Assembly (NCBI GenBank): GCA_023230535.1
Contig: JALNXC010000099.1
Coordinates: forward strand, 1-5,806
Length of the DNA: 5,806 nucleotides
Source of the DNA: Alkaliphilus sp.
Lineage (GTDB): Bacteria > Bacillota > Clostridia > Peptostreptococcales > Natronincolaceae
Reading direction: 5' to 3'
Shown: piece after piece, positions 1-4,751 of the stretch
Layout of the letters: each line of letters starts with the position of its first letter
How positions within the stretch are numbered: the first letter of the stretch is position 1
Position numbers and translations under genes: made by a program
Notes under the pieces: generated by a model
What the model was told of the DNA's origin: nothing
Database searches by the model: none
The model's input: the letters and a program-made list of their open reading frames with translations, nothing else

Positions 1-149
1 GCCTGTCCGGCCAATAGCCGGGATATCCGATATCTAAATTTTGGAGATCAGAGTGCCGGAGATCAGGGTGCCGGAGCTTTATCAAGGAAGGCATAAAGTT
101 TTTCTAAATAGGTCCGGCTTACCGGCATACAGATATCCGATATCTAGAA
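1..149. repeat. tRNA-spacer repeat region with palindromes (copy A)
   Basis: No gene is visible before the first tRNA. Two near-identical palindromes occur: GGATATC-C-GATATCT at 21-35 and AGATATC-C-GATATCT at 131-145, the second a perfect 7+1+7 inverted repeat. Each follows a short CCGG-rich hairpin (CCGGC/GCCGG at 7-20; CCGG boxes at 114-125). A 15-bp unit, GGAGATCAGAGTGCC, is repeated in tandem at 43-57 and 58-72 with one mismatch, and a partial third copy follows at 73-76. Similar layouts recur at 409-475 and 558-696, again ending just before a tRNA. No promoter for the tRNA operon is convincing here, so it probably lies upstream of the window. Confidence 0.6.
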
Positions 150-150
150 A

Positions 151-225
<75 letters not shown>

Positions 226-229
226 AAAT

Positions 230-306
230 GCGCCTATAGCTCAGCTGGATAGAGTGTCTGACTACGAATCAGAAGGTCGGGAGTTCGAATCTCTCTGGGC
301 GCACCA
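230..306 (+). tRNA. tRNA-Arg (ACG)
   Basis: Cloverleaf of 77 nt with encoded CCA (304-306). Acceptor GCGCCTA (230-236) pairs with TGGGCGC (296-302), with one G-T pair. Anticodon ACG lies at 264-266 in a 7-base loop closed by TCTGA/TCAGA. A at the first anticodon position is normally deaminated to inosine by TadA so that CGU, CGC and CGA are read. Only 4 bp separate it from the Cys gene, so both are presumably cut from one precursor. Confidence 0.97.
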
Positions 307-323
307 TTAGGTGATTGAAGCAT

Positions 324-398
324 GCGAAAGTGGCTCAGTGGCAGAGCATCGCCTTGCCAAGGCGAGGGTCGCGGGTTCGAATCCCGTCTTTCGCTCCA
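324..398 (+). tRNA. tRNA-Gly (GCC)
   Basis: Cloverleaf of 75 nt with encoded CCA (396-398). Acceptor GCGAAAG (324-330) pairs with CTTTCGC (388-394). The anticodon stem TCGCC/GGCGA encloses anticodon GCC at 356-358. Discriminator base T (395) is normal for bacterial glycine tRNA. It reads GGC and GGU codons. Confidence 0.97.
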
Positions 399-408
399 TT
401 TACTAAAA

Positions 409-475
409 GCTGGAGCCGAAGGTCCCGACTGTTGGCCGGGAAAATTTATTGATGAGCCGGTATCCGATCTTTAAT
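409..475. repeat. Degenerate tRNA-spacer repeat (copy B)
   Basis: The spacer between tRNA-Gly and tRNA-His carries the same kinds of motif as the other long spacers. There is a purine-rich GGAGCCGAAGGTC stretch (412-424), a CCCG...CGGG inverted pair (424-440), a GCCGG box (456-460) and a shortened TATCCGATCT palindrome core (461-470), ending 3 bp before tRNA-His. It is shorter and more worn than the copies at 1-149 and 558-696. The relationship is judged by eye. Confidence 0.4.
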
Positions 476-478
476 TAT

Positions 479-555
479 GGTGGGTGTAGTCAAGTGGTTA
501 AGACACAGGATTGTGGCTCCTGCATCCGTGGGTTCGAATCCCATCACCCACCCCA
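479..555 (+). tRNA. tRNA-His (GTG)
   Basis: Cloverleaf of 77 nt counting the extra 5' G (G-1 at 479), which pairs with discriminator C73 (552), the hallmark of histidine tRNA. Acceptor GTGGGTG (480-486) pairs with CACCCAC (545-551). The anticodon stem CAGGA/TCCTG holds anticodon GTG at 513-515. CCA is encoded at 553-555. Confidence 0.97.
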
Positions 556-557
556 TA

Positions 558-696
558 CTGGAAGCCGGAGGTCAGAAATTGGAGTGCCGGAGGTTTATAA
601 AGAAAGACATAAAATTTAAAAAAAGAACTAACCTATTGGCAAATTAATATTTGGTTTTTAATCTGGCTTGCTGGCAAACCGAAATCCGATTTCTAG
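558..696. repeat. tRNA-spacer repeat (copy C)
   Basis: The spacer between tRNA-His and tRNA-Gln resembles copy A in order and motifs. It has purine-rich units around GCCGGAGGTC and GTGCCGGAGG (564-593), an A/T-rich middle containing CATAAA, then TCTGGCTTGCTGGC (662-675) matching TCCGGCTTACCGGC (112-125). It ends in the palindrome GAAATC-C-GATTTC (681-693) plus CTAG-like flank. The palindrome differs from that of copy A by paired changes that keep the arms complementary. It ends 1-3 bp before tRNA-Gln. A longer A/T insertion (about 630-660) sets it apart from copy A. Confidence 0.55.
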
Positions 697-697
697 T

Positions 698-774
698 TGG
701 GATATAGCCAAGTCGGTAAGGCAACGGACTTTGACTCCGTCATTCCGCAGGTTCGAGTCCTGCTATCCCAGCCA
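698..774 (+). tRNA. tRNA-Gln (TTG)
   Basis: Cloverleaf of 77 nt with encoded CCA (772-774). Acceptor TGGGATA (698-704) pairs with TATCCCA (764-770). The weak U1-A72 first pair and discriminator G (771) are typical of glutamine tRNAs. The anticodon stem ACGGA/TCCGT holds anticodon TTG at 731-733. It reads CAA and, by wobble, CAG. Confidence 0.96.
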
Positions 775-777
775 CAT

Positions 778-853
778 GACCCATTAGCTCAGTCGGTAGA
801 GCACCTGACTTTTAATCAGGGAGTCCCGCGTTCGAGTCGCGGATGGGTCACCA
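778..853 (+). tRNA. tRNA-Lys (TTT)
   Basis: Cloverleaf of 76 nt with encoded CCA (851-853). Acceptor GACCCAT (778-784) pairs with ATGGGTC (843-849), discriminator A at 850. The anticodon stem CCTGA/TCAGG holds anticodon TTT at 811-813, and the T-stem CCGCG/CGCGG is fully paired. It starts 3 bp after the CCA of tRNA-Gln. Confidence 0.97.
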
Positions 854-856
854 ATT

Positions 857-950
857 GAGATGTGAGATGTGGGAAGCGAGATGTGAGAATTGAGAAGCCG
901 GGAAATATCCTTTTTGATTTCCCATCTCTCGTTTCTTATCTCTCGCCTCT
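857..950. repeat. Inverted repeat built of 7-base purine/pyrimidine units
   Basis: The left arm is a run of six 7-base units at 857-898 with consensus GAGAWGY (GAGATGT, GAGATGT, GGGAAGC, GAGATGT, GAGAATT, GAGAAGC). The core is a perfect hairpin stem GGGAAAT (900-906) / ATTTCCC (917-923) with a T-rich 10-nt loop. The right arm (924-950) is pyrimidine-rich and, read on the - strand, gives units such as AGAGGCG and AGAGATA. The arms pair imperfectly (about 16 of 23 aligned positions next to the core). It fills the whole Lys-Ser spacer. It could be a small non-autonomous element or an RNA processing structure; no coding sense is seen. Confidence 0.6.
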
Positions 951-956
951 AAATTT

Positions 957-1045
957 GGAGAGGTGTCCGAGTGGCTTAAGGAGCTGATCTCGAAAATCAG
1001 TGACTCTGGAAAGAGCCGTGGGTTCGAATCCCGCCTTCTCCGCCA
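957..1045 (+). tRNA. tRNA-Ser (CGA)
   Basis: Class II tRNA of 89 nt with encoded CCA (1043-1045). Acceptor GGAGAGG (957-963) pairs with CTTCTCC (1035-1041), discriminator G at 1042. The anticodon stem CTGAT/ATCAG encloses anticodon CGA at 991-993, so it reads UCG. The long variable arm after the anticodon stem forms a stem of ACTCT against AGAG(C), as expected for serine tRNA. Confidence 0.96.
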
Positions 1046-1055
1046 TTTTAAATGT

Positions 1056-1132
1056 CCGGGTGTAGCGTAGTTTGGAAGCGCACATGGTTTGGGACCATGG
1101 GGTCGGGGGTTCAAATCCCTCCACCCGGACCA
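1056..1132 (+). tRNA. tRNA-Pro (TGG)
   Basis: Cloverleaf of 77 nt with encoded CCA (1130-1132). Acceptor CCGGGTG (1056-1062) pairs with CACCCGG (1122-1128), discriminator A at 1129. The anticodon stem CATGG/CCATG holds anticodon TGG at 1090-1092, followed by G37, as in other proline tRNAs. The T-loop is TTCAAAT rather than TTCGAAT. Confidence 0.96.
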
Positions 1133-1162
1133 AAAATATAAATTATGTTTATAAAATAAAAT

Positions 1163-1239
1163 GGGCCTTTAGCTCAGTTGGTTAGAGCATCCGGCTCATA
1201 ACCGGCAGGTCCGGGGTTCGAATCCCTGAAGGCCCACCA
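1163..1239 (+). tRNA. CAT-anticodon tRNA, probably tRNA-Ile2 (lysidine type)
   Basis: Cloverleaf of 77 nt with encoded CCA (1237-1239). Acceptor GGGCCTT (1163-1169) pairs with AAGGCCC (1229-1235), discriminator A. Anticodon CAT is at 1197-1199, so the choice is elongator Met or Ile2, which TilS converts to an AUA reader. Acceptor pairs C4-G69 and C5-G68 match the known TilS-recognised Ile2 pattern. From memory, the body (TTAGCTCAGTTGGTTAGAGCA and loop CTCATAA) is close to Bacillus Ile2. It is not initiator Met, because position 1 pairs with 72. T27-C43 at the top of the anticodon stem is unpaired. Call: Ile2 more likely than Met. Confidence 0.75.
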
Positions 1240-1245
1240 TTACAA

Positions 1246-1321
<76 letters not shown>

Positions 1322-1329
1322 AAAAAATG

Positions 1330-1360
1330 ACTTACATACTAATAATATGTAAGTTTTTTT
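1330..1360 (+). terminator. Intrinsic terminator of the tRNA operon, probably bidirectional
   Basis: A perfect 9-bp stem, ACTTACATA (1330-1338) with TATGTAAGT (1346-1354), has a 7-nt loop and runs into a T7 tract (1354-1360). It lies just after tRNA-Phe. A run of seven A (1321-1327) upstream of the stem gives a T tract on the - strand, so it can also stop the convergent exonuclease gene, whose stop codon is at 1393-1395. The segment 1361-1392 holds nothing else visible. Confidence 0.88.
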
Positions 1361-1392
1361 GACGACCTGATTCATTTTTCTAATAAACTATT

Positions 1393-2424
1393 TCATTGAA
1401 ATATTTTTTTGAATATAATTCTGAGCAGTTCCCCGATTAAATCAATATTGAATTTATTAACGCATTTCAAAATCATAAAATTGTTATGGAAGAACTTATC
1501 ATTATAGTAATCGCTTATGCTAAAATGAAATTTTGATAAATCAAAATTATCTAAATTTATATAGTTACATTTTTCTCCGGTAATTAAATGTCCCTCATAT
1601 AAAGGCATTATAAAATCAAACCGCCCCTTATTTGAATACCATTTAAATTGAAAATTTGAATCATAATGTATGACATCAAAAATATTATCAAATTTGGAAG
1701 TCTGTCCATTGATGTGCAGGGCTCCTTTTTTAATTGATATATCTTTGGGATAGAATGTAAATATAATGTTTTTCAAATTATAATTGATCACAATGTCTTT
1801 TCCCATTAATTCGTATTTATCAATGGAAATATGATCAAAAATTGAGAGCAGTTTATTTAAATAATAAACATCTTCGTAATTATGAAGCAGGATAGTTTTT
1901 TCAATACCGGGGGAGGGATGTTTTACATACTTATTATAGAGCAATACGCTATCTTTTCCGCTGATGGTATCTTTTCTATTGATACCTAAAAATTTTTCTA
2001 TGGTTTTCAGTTTGAAATTTTCCACAGGTAATTGTTTTTTTTCTTTCCTTATGCATTGTAAGATGTCAATGTGTTTAATATTATCAAAATTCCATTGCAA
2101 ATTATTATATTCAAAACGTTTTTTTAAAAATGGGATATCAAAAGATGCCCCATTATAAGTGATAACATAGGAAAAATTATTAAAAATATCACAAAATTCA
2201 TGTAATATACAGATTTCTTCATCAGGATTTTCCGCAAAAAATTGTTTTAAAATTATAATATTATTAATTTTATATAAAATTCCGATTAAAATAATCTTAT
2301 GATATTTTCTGTTAAGCCCGGTTGTTTCGATATCTAGTACGCAATATTCTTCCGGATTAAATATTTCCGCTAAATCTTTAGGCAGTGCGATCGTATCATA
2401 TATTTTAAATGTTTTAATTTTCAT
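1393..2424 (-). CDS. YprB-like ribonuclease H-fold (DEDD) exonuclease
   Basis: Predicted 3'-5' nuclease of 343 aa with the RNase H-like fold of YprB proteins (RNase_H_2 type). Motif I is LDIETTGL with D31 and E33; motif II is YNGASFDIPFL with D96; then LKTIEKFLGI and an SGKDSV..LY segment (139-163); the last motif is HNYEDVYYL with D185. These give a full D-E-D-D metal-binding set, so it should be active on DNA or RNA. Residues about 193-343 form a probable beta-rich C-terminal part that I do not recognise; it is not the TPR region of Bacillus YprB. ATG at 2424 was chosen over an in-frame TTG at 2463: AGGAGG lies 5 nt before the ATG, and the TTG would lie upstream of the predicted transcript start. 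The gene is divergent from the helicase. Its substrate is unknown. Confidence 0.88.
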   Translation of the reverse strand: MKIKTFKIYDTIALPKDLAEIFNPEEYCVLDIETTGLNRKYHKIILIGILYKINNIIILKQFFAENPDEEICILHEFCDIFNNFSYVITYNGASFDIPFLKKRFEYNNLQWNFDNIKHIDILQCIRKEKKQLPVENFKLKTIEKFLGINRKDTISGKDSVLLYNKYVKHPSPGIEKTILLHNYEDVYYLNKLLSIFDHISIDKYELMGKDIVINYNLKNIIFTFYPKDISIKKGALHINGQTSKFDNIFDVIHYDSNFQFKWYSNKGRFDFIMPLYEGHLITGEKCNYINLDNFDLSKFHFSISDYYNDKFFHNNFMILKCVNKFNIDLIGELLRIIFKKIFQ

Positions 2425-2453
2425 GACATCCTCCTGACTTTGTTTCACTGAAT

Positions 2454-2482
2454 ATAATATCAAAAACCAGCCGATGAATCAA
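2454..2482 (-). promoter_or_regulatory. Promoter of the exonuclease gene
   Basis: On the - strand, -35 TTGATT (2482-2477) and -10 TATTAT (2459-2454) are separated by exactly 17 bp, with a TG one base before the -10 (extended -10). The predicted start near 2447 leaves a leader of about 23 nt carrying AGGAGG. This supports ATG 2424 as the start codon. Confidence 0.65.
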
Positions 2483-2521
2483 AAATAAAGTAATATTAAC
2501 TTGGGCAAATTTTATTATATT

Positions 2522-2530
2522 TGTTATAAT
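2522..2530 (+). promoter_or_regulatory. Extended -10 promoter of the helicase gene
   Basis: Perfect extended -10 box TGTTATAAT, with TATAAT at 2525-2530. A weak -35 (TTGGGC, 2501-2506) sits 18 bp upstream. Transcription would start near 2537, giving a leader of about 26 nt. It is divergent from, and about 20 bp away from, the exonuclease promoter, so the two may influence each other. Confidence 0.65.
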
Positions 2531-2562
2531 AAAATAGCATATTATAAATTTTGAGGTGCATT

Positions 2563-4482
2563 ATGACAAAGTTATATTTAGAAGAATTGAATGAACAGCA
2601 GTTGGAGGCCGTTAAACATTTCAAGGGGCCTTGTATGGTATATGCGGGGCCGGGCTCCGGAAAAACCACTGTGATTGTTCATAGAGTGGGACATCTGATT
2701 GAAAATTATAAAGTGGAACCTAATAGAATTTTAGTTATATCTTTTACGAGAGCGGCCGCGGATGAAATGAAATTGCGATTTGAATCAAATTATGGTTGGT
2801 TATTTGATAGAAGAAAAAATGTTACTTTCGGAACTTTTCATTCTGTATTTTTTAGAATTTTAAGATCGTATTACAAGTATGATTTGGGCAATATTTTAAA
2901 CGAGCCTGATAAATACAATATTATTAAAAAGATTATAAAATTTCTCGGGACCGAAAATTATTTAGATGATGAATTTATAAAAGATATAATATTGGATATA
3001 GGCTTGTATAAGAGCAACATATTAGATAGGGAGAGTTTTGTCCCCGGTTCATTGTCGGAAGATGACTTTGATAAAGTGCTATTTTTGTATGAGAACTATA
3101 AAGATGAACATAATAAAATTGATTTTGATGATATGCTGACTAAATGTTATGAATTGTTGATCGGCGAGCCTGTGGTTTTACAGAAAATAAGAGATATATA
3201 TGAATATATATTGATAGACGAGTTTCAAGATATTAACAGCGTTCAATTTGAAATAATTAAATTACTATCAAGTCCCGGTGAAAATTTATTTGTTGTGGGC
3301 GATGATGATCAATCTATCTATGGTTTCAGAGGGGCTAATCCTAATTTTATATTAGAATTTGATAAGATATATAAAAATGCAAAAAAAATTATACTTAATT
3401 TGAATTATAGGTCGCAAGAAAATATAATTGATACTGCCAACAGGCTTATAAGCAATAATGATTTTAGGGTGAAAAAAACCATATTATCAACTAAAGAACC
3501 CGGGATAGAGGTCCAATTTTTTAGACCTGAAAACCGTGAATCAGAGAATAAATGCATAAGTGAACTGATCAATAATTTGATCGGGGAAGGCTATAATTAT
3601 AGTGATATAGCTATAATATATAGGACTAATATATTATCAAGTTTTATTGTAGATTCTTTTTTAGATAATAATATCCCCTTTGTTTCTAAAGAAAGGATAT
3701 ATAATATATATGAACATTGGATGTCTAAAGATATAATTTGTTATTTAAAATCAGCATTGAATATAAATGATAGAGATGCATTGAAAAGGATAATCAATCG
3801 GCCTACAAGATACATAACCAACAAGGCAAAAATGGCAGCTGATGAATACCATAAAGACTATATTACCTCTTTAAAAGTTAAGGGGGATTTAATGCCCTAT
3901 CAGATTACTCATTTAGACAGACTGGAGACAGATTTAAATACTATAGCTCATCTGGATACAACTGTCGCAATCAATTATATCAGAAGGAACATTGGGTATG
4001 ATGATTATATTTATGATTATTGCACAAAAAAGCAAATTAATGCCGATGGGTTGATGGGAATTTTGGATGAGTTAGAGGAGATATCCCTCAGGCACAGTGC
4101 TATTTTACAATTTATTGATCATATAGAAAGATTTAAAGATTCTTTACGTGAGAATATATATAGGAACAGGAGAAGGCATTCTTTAAAGGAAAATAAGGTG
4201 GAGCTCTTGACAATGCATGGAGCTAAAGGATTAGAATTTAAAATAGTTGTTATAATAGAAGCTGTAGAGAATATTATTCCTCATAGTAAGAGCCAAAATG
4301 AAGAGAGCATAGAGGAAGAGAGAAGATTATTTTATGTCGCAATAACCAGAGCCAAAGAACGGCTATATATTTATGCTCCATTACATAAGCATGATAAACG
4401 GGTGAGAATATCCAGATTTGTAAGTGAAATGGAAATTTTAAAAGCCGGAAGACCTAAAAGAAGGATAGGGAATAATTTATAA
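2563..4482 (+). CDS. UvrD/PcrA/Rep-type ATP-dependent DNA helicase (SF1A), short form
   Basis: 639-aa superfamily 1A helicase that should unwind DNA 3'-5' using ATP. Motifs in order: Q motif LNEQQLEAV (9-17), Walker A AGPGSGKTT (28-36, K34), Ia ISFTRAAADEM (59-69), Ib GTFHS (90-94), II IDEFQDIN (218-225, D219/E220), III VGDDDQSIYGFRGA (245-258), IV LNYRS (280-284, R283), V LTMHGAKGLEF (549-559), VI RRLFYVAITRAK (587-598, R596). All catalytic residues are present. PcrA and UvrD are usually about 720-740 aa; this protein ends about 40 residues after motif VI in a basic tail (RPKRR) and lacks the C-terminal RNA-polymerase-binding extension. It is therefore probably a paralogue, not the housekeeping PcrA. 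ATG 2563 was chosen over TTG 2551 because GAGG (2553-2556) lies 6 nt before it. It is divergent from the exonuclease, which suggests linked DNA-processing roles (inference). Confidence 0.93.
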   Translation: MTKLYLEELNEQQLEAVKHFKGPCMVYAGPGSGKTTVIVHRVGHLIENYKVEPNRILVISFTRAAADEMKLRFESNYGWLFDRRKNVTFGTFHSVFFRILRSYYKYDLGNILNEPDKYNIIKKIIKFLGTENYLDDEFIKDIILDIGLYKSNILDRESFVPGSLSEDDFDKVLFLYENYKDEHNKIDFDDMLTKCYELLIGEPVVLQKIRDIYEYILIDEFQDINSVQFEIIKLLSSPGENLFVVGDDDQSIYGFRGANPNFILEFDKIYKNAKKIILNLNYRSQENIIDTANRLISNNDFRVKKTILSTKEPGIEVQFFRPENRESENKCISELINNLIGEGYNYSDIAIIYRTNILSSFIVDSFLDNNIPFVSKERIYNIYEHWMSKDIICYLKSALNINDRDALKRIINRPTRYITNKAKMAADEYHKDYITSLKVKGDLMPYQITHLDRLETDLNTIAHLDTTVAINYIRRNIGYDDYIYDYCTKKQINADGLMGILDELEEISLRHSAILQFIDHIERFKDSLRENIYRNRRRHSLKENKVELLTMHGAKGLEFKIVVIIEAVENIIPHSKSQNEESIEEERRLFYVAITRAKERLYIYAPLHKHDKRVRISRFVSEMEILKAGRPKRRIGNNL

Positions 4483-4487
4483 ATCAT

Positions 4488-4518
4488 AAAAAAAAGTCAG
4501 GCCTACGAGACCTGACTT
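4488..4518 (-). terminator. Intrinsic terminator of the candidate small RNA
   Basis: Read on the - strand, AAGTCAGG (4518-4511) and CCTGACTT (4501-4494) form a perfect 8-bp stem with a 9-nt loop, and the stem runs into a tract of eight T (4495-4488). On the + strand the hairpin is preceded by A8 and is not followed by T, so it works as a terminator only for - strand transcription. The nearest - strand promoter is at 4609-4637. Confidence 0.8.
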
Positions 4519-4602
4519 CACGTCTATGAGACGTGACCTCCGTTTAAAAGGGGTATTTGGGAATAGAGATTATATTATTGAGGTTATCAGGGGGATAACC
4601 AC
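4488..4602 (-). ncRNA. Candidate small RNA, about 115 nt
   Basis: A predicted - strand transcript with its own promoter (4609-4637) and terminator (4488-4518) and no convincing reading frame. The start is expected at G4602. The 5' end folds as GGTTATC/GATAACC (4600-4594/4588-4582) with loop CCCCT. A mostly unpaired linker (4581-4542) carries ATTCCC and ATACCCCTTT. Then come CGGAGGT, a 7-bp hairpin CACGTCT/AGACGTG (4535-4529/4525-4519), and the terminator hairpin. C-rich unpaired tracts with a 3' terminator hairpin recall Firmicute Shine-Dalgarno-targeting sRNAs such as RsaE/RoxS, but homology is not claimed. It ends 5 bp from the helicase stop codon, so it is antisense to any helicase 3' UTR. 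The alternative is a structured + strand 3' UTR, but no + terminator is seen. Confidence 0.6.
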
Positions 4603-4608
4603 ATACAT

Positions 4609-4637
4609 ATTGTAGCAAATTACGACAAGAAGGTCAA
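4609..4637 (-). promoter_or_regulatory. Promoter of the candidate small RNA
   Basis: On the - strand, -35 TTGACC (4637-4632) and -10 TACAAT (4614-4609) are each 5/6 to consensus, with the ideal 17-bp spacing. The expected +1 is G4602, immediately before the 5' hairpin of the RNA. No open reading frame of note follows on this strand before the terminator. Confidence 0.7.
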
Positions 4638-4641
4638 TGAT

Positions 4642-4669
4642 TTGACAAAAGTTTTTTTAATATTTTAAT
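4642..4669 (+). promoter_or_regulatory. Promoter P1 of the GTPase gene
   Basis: Perfect -35 TTGACA (4642-4647), 16 bp, then TTTAAT (4664-4669, 5/6). The spacer contains a T7 run. It predicts a start near 4676 and a leader of about 76 nt. Its -35 box is 4 bp from, and opposite to, the -35 box of the small RNA promoter. Together the two hexamers make the dyad GTCAA-TGAT-TTGAC (4633-4646). Confidence 0.55.
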
Positions 4670-4695
4670 CATCATAATTTTGTTCGCTTGTAAGA

Positions 4696-4704
4696 TGGTA
4701 TAAT
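4696..4704 (+). promoter_or_regulatory. Promoter P2 of the GTPase gene (extended -10)
   Basis: Extended -10 box TGGTATAAT with a perfect TATAAT (4699-4704). No good -35 at standard spacing. It would start transcription near 4711, about 41 nt before the ATG. It may act with P1 at 4642-4669 or be the main promoter. Confidence 0.55.
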
Positions 4705-4722
4705 ACAGTTATATGCATGATT

Positions 4723-4736
4723 ATTAATTAATTAAT
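4723..4736. repeat. 14-bp A/T palindrome before the GTPase ribosome-binding site
   Basis: ATTAATTAATTAAT is a perfect palindrome ending one base before the Shine-Dalgarno sequence AGGGAG (4738-4743) and lying downstream of both predicted start points. It could be an operator or a weak leader hairpin, but A/T-rich leaders make such palindromes by chance, so function is uncertain. Confidence 0.3.
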
Positions 4737-4751
4737 CAGGGAGTGAAGTGC

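Noticed and set aside
636..665. Internal promoter TTGGCA-17 bp-TAATCT before tRNA-Gln
   Set aside because: The -10 matches consensus at only 3 of 6 bases and the region belongs to the spacer repeat; not reliable.
848..1133. Two overlapping - strand reading frames of 88 and 65 codons
   Set aside because: They lie antisense to the Ser and Pro tRNA genes. Peptides such as VEGFEPPT and AGFEPTA are the well-known false translation of tRNA antisense strands.
1964..2158. + strand frame of 64 codons
   Set aside because: Entirely inside the exonuclease gene on the opposite strand, whose catalytic motifs are intact; low-complexity Phe/Leu/Ser content and no ribosome-binding site of note.
2425..2463. 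TTG start 13 codons upstream for the exonuclease
   Set aside because: It overlaps the predicted -10 region and lies upstream of the expected transcript start, with no Shine-Dalgarno; ATG 2424 has AGGAGG 5 nt away.
2551..2562. TTG start 4 codons upstream for the helicase
   Set aside because: The Shine-Dalgarno GAGG lies within these codons and is correctly spaced for ATG 2563.
4519..4564. Short peptide frame after CGGAGGT on the - strand
   Set aside because: The only nearby start is a GTG 14 nt downstream, inside a hairpin, giving about 14 codons through the terminator; not credible as a gene.
4633..4658. GTCAA/TTGAC hairpin followed by T7 as a + strand terminator for the helicase
   Set aside because: The stem is only 5 bp and is separated from the T run by five bases. 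The dyad is better explained by two opposed -35 boxes.
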